Origin: Forficula auricularia
Taxonomy: Eukaryota > Arthropoda > Insecta > Dermaptera > Forficulidae
NCBI GenBank assembly: GCA_024734495.1
Contig: JALMQS010000128.1
Location: 19,967,573 to 20,031,572 of the forward strand
DNA: 64,000 nucleotides
Direction of reading: 5' to 3'
Each line of letters opens with the position of its first letter. Position 1 is the stretch's first letter. Both the position numbers and the translations under genes were made by a program. Positions 9,789 to 22,265 of this stretch are shown here, in pieces. The notes under the pieces were generated by a model, which saw only the letters and a list, made by a program, of their open reading frames with translations, was not told the origin of the DNA and did no database searches.

Positions 9789-10715
9789 ATTTTTGATATG
9801 TTTAATTTCATGTCTGAAATTTAGTCATAAATTATTATCAAAATATATTTTTAAACATTTGATATCTTTGAAAAATGGAGGCGTGTAAATTTCAAATTTA
9901 ATTTAATCAGCATTGATTTGAGTTCGATTATATTTTTATAAATAATATTTGATTGAATTTCATAAAATTTGCAAATATAAATTCTCGAATAATTACACTC
10001 TTAATTCAGTCATGTCTAATTTACTTAGCGATAAAAAATTTGCTTCATTTGTAATTTTATTCCATTTTATTTATTTATTTTCTCTCTTGTTTCAGACTTT
10101 CTTCTTTTTATGAATTTTTGATCTGAGATGGAGATATAGCGTTGATTTCCAATTCAAATGAAGTATAAATAAAAATTCAAATTTAATTTTTATTTTTACT
10201 TATAGTTCAACTTAACCTTTTATTAGTCGCGTTCCTAAAACAATTCAATCATTTGTTAATTCACTCACTAATAATAAATAATAATCAAAACATTAAATAA
10301 TATTTCCTTTCATAAGGAATCCAAAGAAAATACTATTATCTACCATATCATATCATATCTACAATGGCAACAAATCTTAGCTGTCTTGTAGAGAAAAATA
10401 AGCTCGTGGCCATTCAAATGACTTTACTATACACCTGGACCCTCTTATATTTAATATTTAATAAAATATTTTATAATTATTTACGAAAGACCCCCACCCT
10501 AATTTTGGCCCCATTAACAATTAATAATATCTCCTTTAATTATGAGCCTATTTTATTAGAAATGTCAACTTTCTTCGATTTTTGTTATATTTTATTATTT
10601 TTGGACCCCCCCCTCTTTTTCTAGTTATTATCAATTTCACATAGTGAGTTATTTTTATAAGGTCATATAGGATGCATATCCGAAATTTCGTACAAATTGA
10701 TCAAAGGGTCTAGGA
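9789..10715. other. AT-rich stretch, no gene supported
   Basis: An 86-codon plus-strand frame at 10364-10624 is hydrophobic and AT-driven with no recognisable domain, so I treat it as chance. No repeat termini were recognised. Confidence 0.5.
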
Positions 10716-10830
10716 CAGGGCTGGCCAACCTTAATTGCACCGGGGGCCGCATTGACGACTTAAAATTTCCGAGGACCGCACATAAATAAAAATAATTACA
10801 ATTTTTCAATATTTTTTTTGTCGACATCTG
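10716..10830. mobile_element. hAT-type terminal end
   Basis: CAGGGCTGGCCAACC followed by a GGGGGCCGCATTGACGAC block matches the reverse complement of the right end of the large hAT element at 50876-54083. A possible decayed partner with CGCGGGCCGCAAG lies near 12463-12500, but its terminus and target duplication are not convincing, so only this end is called. Confidence 0.55.
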
Positions 10831-11019
10831 GCATTACAACGAATTTGGAAGCTATCAATTTTTATTGTATGTTATTAATAAAATGTTAATTTGAATGCAG
10901 CGATGCACTGAAAGTGTGCAAGCAGTAAACATGTAAAAAAAAACAATAGGTACTACAACCAGATATGAAATGTAAACACGCATTGATCCAACAACAAAAT
11001 ATATTTCTATGTGAATAAA

Positions 11020-11653
11020 GGTCTCTACCCACTACAACGTATAATACTATGACCGTACTAGGAACGTGTCGGATAAAAAAATATTCTTTGTATTGAAAAG
11101 TATGAGACTATGCCCACTAGACCGTTCCGTCACCGACCAGAACCGTCGCCTACTATGCACGGAGCGTTAATAAATTGTCCGTGAGAATACTTTGCCGGTG
11201 CCGATACGCTCCGCGCATGCCACGCGACGTTGCCAAACCGATGTACGCAGGCGGCGAAACGGTGAGCTGCATTATTGGTATCCAATTATTTATTAATTTA
11301 ATATCATATTAATTTAATATTTAATTATCAATTATTTATTTAATTTATTTAAGATTTGTTTTGTAGGCATACCTATTTTATTATTTAAAAACTTGATAGC
11401 GCTCCCAAGACGTCCACACGACATCGATACGCATGCGAGAATGAAACGGTTTCCTATCGATTTTGGTGGATTTAGATCTGCATGATGATACAGATCACAT
11501 ACGGGCAATATACGGGCATCATACGGGATGTATACGGGCACAGAACGCCGTCGATCCGTTTCAGTGGGCATAGCAGGACGTCTCGTGTTGCTTTTCATGT
11601 CTGATACGTTCCTAGTACGGTCATAGTATGATACGTTGTAGTGGGTAGAGACC
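11020..11653. mobile_element. 634-bp TIR element
   Basis: About 50-bp terminal inverted repeats begin GGTCTCTACCCACTACAACG at the left and end in its complement at 11653. Both ends then share CTATGACCGTACTAGGAACG. The interior is less AT-rich than the flanks and contains GTATAATGC-like and CCCGTAT-like short repeats near 11490-11535. No transposase frame was recognised; the minus-strand frame at 11332-11661 follows the repeats. Superfamily unassigned. Confidence 0.75.
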
Positions 11654-14600
11654 TTAAACATAAAATATCAAAATTATTAGTTAAGTCACGTAAACCAAAC
11701 AATATTTCAAAATTTATTTTATAATAACAATCAAATTTGAATGCCTATTTCTTTTTTCTGACTGATATTTGCGTTTCTTTTTGTTAATTTAATTTTTCTA
11801 AATCTATATCATTAGTTGTTATTCTTCGTGTAATTATAGGGAACCTTATTTCTTAGCTCTTTTACCCACTATTTCCCACTCGGGCGCTAAACTCCGCTGC
11901 TTCATTTTTTCTCGCTGGGCTGCCTATCCTACAGGCGTTTTATACTATACATTTAAAAACATCCGACAGGGTGGAACGGGACTCAAATATCTATTTTGTC
12001 ATAAAGATTCTTAATTGAAGAGGCAGAGAAATTAAATTGATGTGGTCCCCTATTTTTATTTTTAATGTCCAATAAAATAATTTTTAATCATCTGTGAGAA
12101 ATTTGCTTCATGTATTATTTATGTATATTTTTTTTTTCAAATATATATTTTTTAAATAATTAGTGTTATAAACAGAAAAGTAGGATTCGATAAAATGACT
12201 TAGTGGGTCACTTGAATTTAATCAAATGGAAATTTCCAGGTCAATCAATCCGATTATCTAATAGTTTGTTAAGAAAAATTAAGCCATAATTATAATCTCC
12301 GGGATGATAAATTTTGAACATTAACGGAGGCCATATTAATAGTAGAAATTTACTATTATTATTTAATAAGTTATTCTTCATGTAATTATTATTTCTTTTA
12401 ATTACTTTAATACGATTTAAAATATATTTTGAAATACGAGATAAAAAATCCTAATATATCACCGCGGGCCGCAAGTATCCAAGTCCGTCGAGGGACAGTG
12501 TTTATTCAGATCTTAATATCAAGTGAATGCATTTAACATAACCATTACACTGTTAAGAATTTCTTATGTAATTTTAATAATAATAATAATAAAAGAAAAA
12601 TGAAAATTAGGTCTCAAAAGCTTTTAGTAATAGTAAATTTCAGTATTGTAATCTTACAACATATTTTTTACAATGAGGTAATTTATAAATTTCCTATCTA
12701 TTTGTATATTAAAAATAGTAAATTTACAATTTTTTAACAGTGTAGCTAATAAAGAATTACTCAGATCAAGCCATGAACCAAGGACTATGAACTATGTAGC
12801 TAGAATTAAGATAAGTGTGGTAGATCGGGTCAAATCTAAAATTTGAGGAGAGAGAGAAAACTTTTTTAAAACTCAGACACTTCCACTAAATTTTGGAATT
12901 TTTTTTCGGTGAACAATTTAAACTAAAGAGTAGAGTCTTTTTTACTAAGGAGAGTTTATTAATTGGATTTTTAATTATATTTGAGCTCATCAGCTACAGC
13001 TATTCAAGAGCCACGTAATATATGGATTCAATTTTTAGTGATTTTTTAACCGAAAATTGAAAGTGATAAAAACCAAAATTTAATCATAGGTCTTTGTTTT
13101 GAAAACATAAAAATTTCGGCACAAGAACCAACTTTCTATGGTCTTTTATTTTGGTTTACTAGGTGGAAATTTAGTTAAATAGATATTTAATTAAATCAAA
13201 ATATAAATTTTAAACAGTTTATAGGTGAACCATACTGAGTCTTGGAAAAAGTTTTCATTTTTTCCTCCATTTTTTTTTATACTGTCAATGGCAAATATTA
13301 ACGAAATGTATAGTTAAAAATCAAGAGCCTGAGCAAGCTATGATTAATCGCGAAACGTAGTAATTAATGATGTGTTAAGTTCGCATTTAATATTTGATTC
13401 TTTTCCCTCTTATAATCCTATCCTTATTAATTATGGATCTCAATCTTTTAAAATAAGTTATATACTTATTGAAATTTTAAAAATGAAAATTTCAAAGTGA
13501 TATCGAATTTCTTGCGGAAAATATTCGAAAATTATTTTAGAAAAAAGCGATTCATAAAAACAAGAATCTATCTAAACATCTTATTTTTTTTTTATTTTAT
13601 TTAATTAGAATAAATACAATCCGGCCTTCATTTTATTCTTTACTTTCAGTTGCTTATTTATTTATTTTTTCCAAAATAACAGTATACTTACTGTATATAT
13701 TTAAATATAAACAGATTAAGTCAAAGAGGACTTCCAAGTGTAGAATTTATAATGTCAGCCTTTGTGAAAGAAAGGAAAATAAACGACAAGACGGTAAACT
13801 TTTGGATTTGGTTGAGCAAGGGTTAGAGAAATGATAAAAAAAAAAAGTAAGAAGAAAAACTCTTCCTCTTTGTGCAAAGCGAAAGATGATTTATATTAGG
13901 AGCCAATGGGGACCAGAATGTTCGAATCGCAAAAAAAAGTAATATATAGTATATGAAATGTAGAATGTCAAATATTTCTATGGACTAGCGGAAGGAAAAT
14001 GGAACTGGCTGATGCTCTTCTGTTTCTTCTGCGCCACTGGTTCACATCTGACCGATGAGCATCCGCCTTTATTAGTAATCGGCTTAAAAGATTTGCGAAC
14101 AAATAATCCATCATTTTAATCCACGCAAATGAGGTTTTTTCAAAAGAAATATTTCCAAATAAGGATTCCACATAGGTATGTATACTGATTCTCGAAAGGA
14201 TTGAAAAAATAAAACGTTCCCAAATACTTCAGGAATCAATAATTTCCCTAGTGATATCTGTGAGTTAGCTTTTCTCTTTAGCGTTCCGTTTAAAAACAAA
14301 TATTAGCATTTCTACAATATATGTTTGTCTGTTTGTTTCTCTCAGAGCATTGTAGATCATCTATACTTACGGACTGCGACGACGGCGTGATCTCTCTGAA
14401 TGGCTAAAGTGATCGAATGGAGATCAGTGATTGGATGTGCTTAAGAAATGCGTTAAATAAATACATGGAAGTTTAAAAATAATTTAAAATCAAAAATATT
14501 TAAACACCCTCCTTAGCCACTAAGATGCCTGCTGAAGGCGGGCTTGGCAGCTGGTAGTCTAAACAAAATATAAATTTGAATTATAAAAGGTATTATGTAT

Positions 14601-14688
14601 TTCTTTTCTCCAAAGTCAAAAATCGTATTAAAATATTAAATCAAATGATTATTTTAGGGAGAATGGAATTTTCTTAGGGTCTAAAACA
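11654..14688. other. Mostly unassigned AT-rich sequence
   Basis: No coding signal was found. About 12830-13110 carries the same diffuse dispersed-repeat wording as 540-850. A GC-rich scrap at 12463-12500 may be a hAT end. A short GGCGGGCTTGGCAGCTGG block near 14530-14555 resembles the Helitron 3' end and is probably a decayed terminus. Confidence 0.5.
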
Positions 14689-14696
14689 GGGGGGTG

Positions 14697-15669
14697 TCCA
14701 ACCTTTTGGCTTACACGGGCCACATTTGAATAAAACAAATTGTCTCGGGCCGGGGATAAAACATTATAATTATACTGATATTTGTTATTCAAAAAAGATA
14801 GTTAATAATGTAGAAATAAGAACTTTATAATTTTTTTTAGTTCATAGTGAGGTTCTAATTTTACTACTTTCCGTAAATTTTATACTTGAAAAAAACTTCT
14901 CGTATATGTATTCGTAAATCTAGTTCCAGATTCAAAATTTAAAATTAGCACTTTTATTTTCCTAAAACTTCACAGTAGATTTTCAGATTACTTATTTTAG
15001 AGAAAAAATTATCAGACCAAATTGTTGTGTGTTTTCCAATATCTACATATAAAACTGAATGTTTTAAGGAATTTTATGACTTTATATTCGGCCACGGGTT
15101 GGACAGCCCTGCTTTAAATTGAATGGGATTAATGAAGGATCTGAGGAATGATAATTTATTTTTTAAAAGGATCACGGATATAATAATCCCTGACTATCAT
15201 TATCTATTGACATGTAAGAACGTTCAAAGACCTAAAAGACAAGTCCTGACAAGTTTTAGTCCAGGAGAGAAATTATCAATTAATTGTGATTGTTCTAGAT
15301 AACCCCAATTCCTTGTCTTCTTGTACTAGAATGATAAAACTTTAGACTTGGTTAGTGTCGTAGCGTATAAATTACTGAAATAATAATTATTTTAGAAAAA
15401 GAAAATATAAGAAAAAAAGAATTTTTAAATATTCGAAACTTCATTACTTTTTTATCTCATATAGTTTATTTTATAATTTTGATTTTAGTGAATTTTATTC
15501 TTGAAAAAAGCTTCACGTATTGTACAAATTTATATTTCAAAAAAGGGAATAAATATATCTCTACATATAAATTTCAATGTTTTAAGGAAATTTATGATTT
15601 TATGTAGGGCCACACTCATTGCAGTGCTGGGCCGCATGTGGCCCGCGGCCCAAGGGTTGGACAGCCCTG
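14697..15669. mobile_element. hAT element with two right ends
   Basis: The left end CAGGGGGGTGTCCAACC is followed by CACGGGCCACATTTG. The outer right end is GGTTGGACAGCCCTG (15655-15669). Flanks TCTAAAA at 14690-14696 and 15672-15678 suggest a target duplication of about 8 bp with one mismatch. A second right end, CACGGGTTGGACAGCCCTG (15092-15110), lies 560 bp inside, and both right ends are preceded by TCTACATATAAA. The double-ended arrangement recurs at 32631-33226. No transposase ORF is seen, so the element is non-autonomous. Confidence 0.75.
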
Positions 15670-15678
15670 GCTCTAAAA

Positions 15679-16504
15679 TAAAAATTATTTTAACCTATTT
15701 AGTGTTTTATTTTTTATGAAATGATGGAATTATTCTAAATTAAAACTCAAGTGTATCTGTCGCCATAATTAATGATTTTAACATTCTATTCAAGTTATAA
15801 GGGTTCTTACAAACTGCCCGAAAAGCAGGCTTGGCACTCAGGTTCCATTCCGGCTGGTGGGTTGAAAACTTCTAATAAAAAAAATATATATATAAATATC
15901 TACCATCATCAAAGATCATAGGGACTTCTTTTTTTTTAATAGATTTCTAAAATAATTAAATTTTTTTATCATGGGATATGAGATATCCCCCTCTAAAAAT
16001 ATCTTTGATAGTAATAATCGTAGAATGAGGCCTAATTAAAAAAAACATTTATTTCGCTTTAAAATGATTATGTGAGAGGTCATTTTTGTAAATGTCGGTA
16101 GTTACAAATGGATTAAGTTAAAATAATGAAAAAACATCCATCAATTCTCTAATTTTCTACTTAACAACGACAAATAAGAATGTATCTCAAATATTTTCGA
16201 AGTTGTAACTCTCGGTATGTGGCTCTACTCGCACTTGGCCGATTTATTTCTATTACGAACCATTGCATTGCTCAGACAGCCAAAATGAATAGATTGGAAT
16301 TATTCGTAATAAATCCGAAAAATGAAATCAAATATTTCATCTTCAGATATAAATCAAAGTATTATTACTTTAATTGCCAAGTTTGATCATTTTTTTTTTA
16401 ACTTTTTCTACCTTTAGAATTAAATGTTTAATATTAGATTTTGAGATATTCTTAACATAGTACTATATACACATGTTAAGCAATAATAATAATAATAAAT
16501 TTTA
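15679..16504. other. AT-rich stretch, no gene seen
   Basis: The 68-codon frame at 16180-16386 has no recognisable domain. A (AAT)n-like run immediately precedes the Jockey-type fragment at about 16484-16498. Confidence 0.5.
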
Positions 16505-17450
16505 TTGAACCAATTACAAATCCCGATCCTGTCTCAGCGTCAAATAAACTACAAGCAAGTCTCAACATCATTCAAGACTGGCTACACAGATGGAGAATTC
16601 ATATAAATGAATCAAAATCTACTCATATTTCATTTACAAACAAAAGAATCTCGTGCCCTCCTGTATAATTAAATTCGAGAATTATTCCAAGTGGCGACTC
16701 GGACAGATATTTGGGATTGCATCTTGATTCACGATTAACTTGGAAAGAGCACATAATTAAAAAAAACAAATGAATTAAACTTAAAATACAAAAAGATGTA
16801 TTGGCTTCTTGGGAAAAATTCTCAATTGGCATTAAAATCTAAGTTACTGCTATACAAATCAATTCTTAAACCAATTTGGACATATTCTTGTCAGATCTGG
16901 GGAATTGCCAGCGAGTCAAACATTAGTATAATACAGAGGACTCAATCCAAAATACTAAGAAATATCGTAAACGCTCCATGGTATGTCACCAATGCTAGTA
17001 TACACAACGACCTTATCATTCCATCGGTCAGAAAAGTCATCCTTGATCAGTATAAAAAACATAAAAAAATTGGAAGATCATTCGAATTCATCAGCCATCA
17101 CTCTTTTGGGCAACAGTTTAACTCTAAGGGCCGGTTGTATGTCGCAAAGTAAATGCTTTTTACCACTAACAAACGGTAGGTGGTAAAAAGCATTTACTTT
17201 GCGACTATACTAACCGGCCATAAGCAGACTTAAAAATACCACATTTTGGACATGGAAGAACGTTCTGCCACATACAGCTGGACTAATAAATTTAATTGAT
17301 GGATCCTTCACTGGAAGAATAACCTCTCAAGTGTGTGGTGAATGGGACATAATTGTGTTGCTTGAATGTATAAATTTTATAAATTCTACTTATAGTCAAA
17401 ATTTTATTGACTGATTGTAAAAATTCTCATTAAATAAAAAAAAAAAAAAA
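16505..17450 (+). pseudogene. Jockey-clade LINE reverse transcriptase, C-terminal fragment
   Basis: The translation contains WLHRWRIHINESKSTHISFT, then YLGLHLDSRLTWKEHI, KMYWLLGKNSQL and SILKPIWTYSCQIWG, the hallmark C-terminal half of Jockey-type reverse transcriptases. The catalytic FADD region is missing. In-frame stops near 16665 and 16772 and a frameshift near 16795 make it non-functional. It is interrupted by a 91-bp hairpin element at 17129-17219 and ends in an A-rich tail at 17436-17450. The retained order and tail indicate a dead 5'-truncated insertion. Confidence 0.88.
17129..17219. mobile_element. 91-bp hairpin MITE inside the Jockey fragment
   Basis: GGGCCGGTTGTATGTCGC and the following CAAAGTAAATGCTTTTTACC are mirrored by the complementary right arm ending TAACCGGCC, with about 10 bp between arms. 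It interrupts the reverse transcriptase remnant. Near-perfect arms suggest it arrived after the LINE. No coding capacity. Confidence 0.75.
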
Positions 17451-18258
17451 CATATTTTCAGAAGAATGAACTCGAATCACAATAAATAATATTTTTTCAT
17501 ACTAATGTTTTTTTCGACTAATTATCACCTAGCGTTTGAAATTAAAGGTAGATTTGAAAGCATAGTCATAAAATACTTTTAACGTGGATTTTAATTCAAA
17601 ATTAGATATAAAATTTGATTTTTTCCGATAATAGAAAAATGGCATGTCTTTAGAAAATTACAAGGTTGTCTTCTACTTGGGTTCAAGAGGATGAATACTG
17701 AAATGAATGAAAAAATATCCATAACAATCGGATTCAGTAGAAAACCCCATCGTGAATTTTTAGAGAAATCTAATTCTTCTACTATCGGCAAATTTAACCG
17801 TTAAATTCAGAACTTATAATTACACATTGACCATAGAGTTTTGAAAATTTTGGAAATTCGAAAGCCTCACCAATTTTTGTTTAAAAATTAAAATATATGT
17901 TTTGACACCCTTTTGATTTTCCAAGGAAAACTGCCTAGCTTCTGCGAGAAAAATGGTTATAGAAGTGGATTTATGGTATTTATCTGCAAAAAATATATAT
18001 TTAATTATTTATAGTTTAATTTTATTTCAAATTTTTTAATTTAACCATAGAGTTGCCTAACTCGAAAGAATTCTCAAATTCATTAATTCTTCATATTATT
18101 GCTATAAACTCTGTATAAAATTTTAAAATACAAAGTATAAAAAAAGTTTTCAATTTCCAATTTAAGAAGCAACGAACTACTTTTTTCCGCGCACTGATTT
18201 TTATTTCAAAACAACCTGTTGTTTCTATTCACTTTCTTATTGATCACGTGACATATCT
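17451..18258. other. AT-rich stretch, nothing recognised
   Basis: No ORF, repeat terminus or RNA gene could be supported. Confidence 0.5.
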
Positions 18259-18266
18259 ATTTAATC

Positions 18267-18750
18267 CAGTGGCGAATTCATCGGAGGAGGCCCTCCCTCA
18301 ATGTAAAGAAACTAAACCAACGGGTAGTTTTTTTAAATCACTACATAAAGTAGGTACAAACGCTATTATAATTATTGTCTGCATTTTTCCTTGAATTTCC
18401 AATAACTTTAATTTAAAGAGCCTATTCGATTGAAATGACAATTTTATTTTTAGTCAAAATTTTAATGATTAAAATTCCTTTTTTCGCGTGTCTAAAGTAT
18501 CGTCGAACTTTATTACTATGTACCGGATGCATTCTAAAACTGCGCGATATCTTTTTCTTACAAATGCGTTCAAATCTTGATACATTTTTGTTTAATTTCT
18601 GTCTGTACTTTAGTAGGTAACTTAAATTAATTGAATACAAACTAATTTTACTAAATTTTGTAATAATAAATGTCCTCCTGTGCTGAGGCCCTCTCGGACC
18701 GGGGACTCCTGGCATTTTGCCCGACCTGCCACCCCATTGTTACGCCACGG
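18267..18750. mobile_element. hAT MITE with perfect 8-bp target duplication
   Basis: It begins CAGTGGCG and ends CGCCACGG, and is flanked by identical ATTTAATC octamers (18259-18266 and 18751-18758). CAGTGGCG termini and 8-bp duplications are typical of hAT elements. The 484-bp interior is AT-rich apart from the termini and has no transposase; open frames at 18422-18715 are by-products. Confidence 0.88.
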
Positions 18751-19214
18751 ATTTAATCAAAATGATAATATGAACGATATTTTAATAAAGAGTAGTTTAG
18801 TTATAAATATCAAATAATCAAACATTCAATATATTAGCTTTATTCGTTTTGGATGCCTTGGGCGCCCTTATGTCAGCCTCAAGTCACTAACCCATATTCG
18901 TTTAGGAATACCAACCGACTTGGTGTGCCCCAGCCCTATTCGTTTTGGGATAGTTGTGGCACTGCTGAGCCTTCTTGTGGCGTGCACCAAGTACACATGC
19001 TCATCGAGCATGGTCACTTGGGGCACTCTTGGTTAATCTTCGCACCATTTTGAATTTCAAAACACCGATTTTTTATATACTCTGTTTTAAACTTGAATTT
19101 ATTATTGTTATTTAATTTAGAATAATGAATGACCAGGAAAGTTATTATTTTATTAAATTATTTATATAAATTATTCTTTTAAGTCGTTTATTTGTTATTA
19201 TTACATTGAATATT

Positions 19215-19660
19215 AGTTTCTTCTGCTGGAAAAATAAATTTTTAATATTTTTGGTTAAAAAAAATAAATAATTAAAAATTATTTTATTAAAAATAAAACA
19301 GAAGACTCTCATTTTATTTTTAACCTAAAATAAAAACAATTCTGTTACCATCGACAGTGAAATCTTTTATTCAACTAATACATTTTTAATAAGTAGGTTA
19401 TAATGAAAGAAAATAAATAAAATTAAATACATTTTTAACTTATTTATAAAGAGACTACAGTTTAAAGGGCAAAATTTATTTTTCTAGAAGAAGACACATT
19501 TTTTTTTTGACTTTTCGACCTTTCTAGCCATTAGCGAATTTACGATACTAATTATTTTTTATTAAATAAGTTTCTACCCCCCCCCCCCCCCACGGGTGAC
19601 AACATTTTTTATTGTCTCCTTTAATAATAATATAAAAAAATTTCCGATCATTTGAAGTTC
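19215..19660. repeat. Degenerate copies of the 992-1240 foldback family
   Basis: CTTCTGCTGGAA (19221-) and ACAGAAGACTCTCATT (19299-) repeat the arm wording of 992-1240. GAGACTACAGTTTAAAGGGC near 19451 is a mutated version of its minus-strand hammerhead 3' half, and a TGTCTCCTTTAATA block near 19614 matches the outer arm. The order is scrambled and boundaries are approximate. The CTGANGA box is not recognisable. Confidence 0.45.
19577..19591 (+). repeat. Homopolymer run of 15 C
   Basis: An uninterrupted C run lies between TTTCTA and ACGGGTGACA. Length may be unreliable in assemblies. Confidence 0.9.
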
Positions 19661-20493
19661 ATCATCTGAGCTTGATGAAGATTCACAATCAGAATCACTT
19701 TCGAGAAGTAATTTTATAATGGAAAATTCTTTTTCCATAAAAGTATCCATTATTTATTTGTAACTAGGTACCTATATTATTTATTTAAAATAATTATTAA
19801 ATAAATAAATTATATAAATAAATATATAACCTATTATATATGTATACCTACCACTCTTAATTATTACACTAGAATAAAAATAATATTTTTTTTAAATTTC
19901 GTTATTCGAATATAGCCATGTGTCAAAAATACATTCGTTTTAGAGTCAACCAAACTAGGGCACACCTGAAGTGCCCCGGCTGAAAAAAGTGACACCAGAT
20001 GGTGCACTTGACTCAACTTAAGGCACACACGCAATTTCCAAAACGAATAAAGCTATTAGCTCTATTTATTTTGTATTAAATTAATAAATATGTACAAAGG
20101 GATTGTTTTGAATTTTATAATTTTTTGAATATAGATGGTATTATTCAAAATTTCAACACCACACATAGATTGTCATTTGCAACATTATTGGTTTATTAAT
20201 AATGTAGAAAAAGATTTATGGCCAATTTCAATATTGGATTTTAGTAGCTTTACATGCCAGAAGATTTCGCTCCCTCTTAGGAGTAAAAAATAACAAAAAT
20301 TTCGAGCTCCGGCTGATCCTTTTGTCTGTAATAAAAATAAACTTTTCTTCGTTCCCTAAATTTAAATTTGTTAATAACAAAAATATTTTACCGGTATTAG
20401 AACCAACTACTGAAAGAGATACTTATTAATTTTAGTGTTTTTTAAATGCTTTATATTAGCTTCACCTGTATGGATCTATCAATCAATGTGACT

Positions 20494-21160
20494 TTTTAAC
20501 CGACTTCAAAAAAGGAGGAGGTTCTCTATTCGACTGAATTTTTTTTTTTTTATCTGCCTATGTACCTCATAACTCCGCCAATTGTGAACCGATTTTGAAA
20601 AAAAATTGCATTGGGTTCAGTCTACCTTCCGATTGGTCCCATTTTTTTTCATAGGTATTAGACCTTTTTTTGTTAGGTTTGCTCATGCCTAACTTCTTTG
20701 TTTATGAACCGATTTCGATGATTCTTTTTTTATTGGAAAGGGGGTATCTGAGGGATGATGCCATATTAATTTGGTCAAGTTCTGATGATATGATCACTAT
20801 TAATAACATCACTAAGAAGAGAAAAATAAAAATAATTTTTAAGAAAAATAAATCCGACTTCAAAAAAATTAAATGCAACAAATAAAATACACTAAAAGGT
20901 ATAAAATAATCATTAACTTATTTAGTTACAACTAAACTACGAAATTTTAACATGAAATTACTTTTTTAAGTCGGTGCCAAACATATACTTACCTTTTATG
21001 AATCGCATTGGCACCGAGTACAAAAAGTAATTTCATGTTAATATTTCGTAGTTTAGTTGTAACTAAATAAGTTAATAATTATTTTATACCTTTTAGTGTA
21101 TTTTATTTGTTGCATTTAATTTTTTTGAAGTCGGTTTTATTTTTTTCTTAAAAATTATTG
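20494..21160. mobile_element. CCGACTTC-terminated element with a large internal foldback
   Basis: AACCGACTTCAAAAAAGGAG near 20499 and its complementary TTTTTTGAAGTCGGTT near 21121-21136 bound the insertion; a second plus-strand ATCCGACTTC starts the foldback at about 20847. Arms 20847-20985 and 21007-21140 are nearly identical inverted repeats around a ~20-bp centre. The AACCGACTTCAAAAAAGGAG start is familiar from dispersed arthropod repeats. The open frame at 20670-20885 lacks any domain. Confidence 0.6.
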
Positions 21161-21233
21161 TTCTGTTAAATTCTGCAAACATTGATTTATGAAAATAATT
21201 GTTTAGCTATTGAATTTAAATGAAATTATATAA

Positions 21234-21872
21234 CAGTTTGCGGATGATATAGCAATTTATTATTCTAATAAAAACTTTAAATGCTTAGTGCGGAGACTCC
21301 AAGAAGAAACCCAACTTGTAATAAATTATCTTAAAGACCGGAAATTAAAAACAAATCCAAACAAATGTGAAGCAATCTTATTTACAAAAAAGCGAAAATA
21401 TCTCGGAACTACTCTAAAAATTAATGATTCCCTCTTAAAATGGCAGTCTAAAGTCAAATACCTTGGTGTCCTATTGGATCGAAGAGCTAATTGGGCTGCT
21501 CACACGACTATGACAAGAGAAAAAGCACGAAGGGCTATCAAAGTTATTTGGCCTTTAATTCGTCCTGGAAGTTCACTTTCACTTGAAGGTAAATTGACAT
21601 AATATAAAATGTTAGTAAAACCTATTTTGGCATATGCAGTACCTGCCTGGTTATCTTACGCCTCAAGATCAAATCTAGAGGCATTGGAGAGAGTGCAATC
21701 CAGGACACTCCGCATCATTACACTACCCCCTCCCGGAACATCGAACGAAATTATCCTAGTCGGTCTAGGAATGCAGAGATTGTTGGATAACCTAAGCGAC
21801 ATTACCAATCGGTTCAAACAAAAGACCCAAACTAGTCTAAACCCCCTAATACTGGAACTCTACAGGACCTAA
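21234..21872 (+). pseudogene. LINE reverse transcriptase fragment starting at FADD, one nonsense codon
   Basis: A single frame runs from 21234 to the stop at 21870-21872. It opens with QFADDIAIYYS, the catalytic motif, followed by NPNKCEAILFTKK, VKYLGVLLDRRANWAAH and MLVKPILAYAVPAW, all typical of Jockey/I-group reverse transcriptases. The only visible lesion is an in-frame TAA at 21600-21602. The copy is 5'-truncated just before the active site and so never encoded a full enzyme here. Its coding sequence is better preserved than that of the other LINE copies in the window. Confidence 0.9.
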
Positions 21873-22130
21873 CGCTCATCTTTCATCATAGCATCATCAT
21901 TTTCTTCTGATTCTTTCCTTTCTTTTATAAATAACGGCAAAGAGGTTTTTTATTTCGTAAATTTTTCCTCTTACTACAAACACGGACTAAAAACATTATC
22001 GCAAGCACGAGAAGATCAAGAACAGTCGATGATGGGGATGTAATCTCCGAAGTCGAAGCTCAAATAAAATGTATACGCTAATGCATGTAAAATAATTGGT
22101 TCAATAAAATTTATTATTTATTTATTATTT
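21234..22130 (+). mobile_element. 5'-truncated LINE with exact 14-bp target-site duplication
   Basis: The insert is flanked by identical ATGAAATTATATAA at 21220-21233 and 22131-22144. It ends in an AATAAA-containing ATTT-rich tail (22100-22130) rather than a plain poly(A). The paralogous repeat at about 52060 carries a single ATGAATTTATATAA, an empty site. The duplication length and 5' truncation fit target-primed reverse transcription. Confidence 0.92.
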
Positions 22131-22265
22131 ATGAAATTATATAAAATAATAAAAATAAATACATTTCATTCTGTTAAATTCCGTAAACGTTTCTCTATAA
22201 AAATAATTAAGACTAAAAAGTAAAAAAATAAATTATATTAAAAAAATAAATAAAAAATAGAAAAT

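Larger units (their letters stand above)
18837..20053. mobile_element. 1.2-kb TIR element with repeated subterminal motifs
   Basis: Termini GCTTTATTCGTTTTGG (18837-) and its exact complement CCAAAACGAATAAAGC (ending 20053) are flanked by TATTA on both sides. ATTCGTTT is repeated inside the left half near 18896 and 18947, and inside the right half near 19936. Both subterminal regions hold matching TGCACC and GGGGCACT-type blocks. No transposase is evident. A foldback of the 992-1240 type lies inside (about 19215-19660). Superfamily not assigned. Confidence 0.75.

Noticed and set aside
10364..10624. 86-codon hydrophobic open frame as a small membrane protein
   Set aside because: Isolated, AT-driven composition, no conserved feature and no neighbouring exon signal.
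12463..12500. Right end of the hAT element that starts at 10716
   Set aside because: It shares a GGGCCGC block, but the CAG/CTG tip and target duplication are missing, so the element cannot be bounded.
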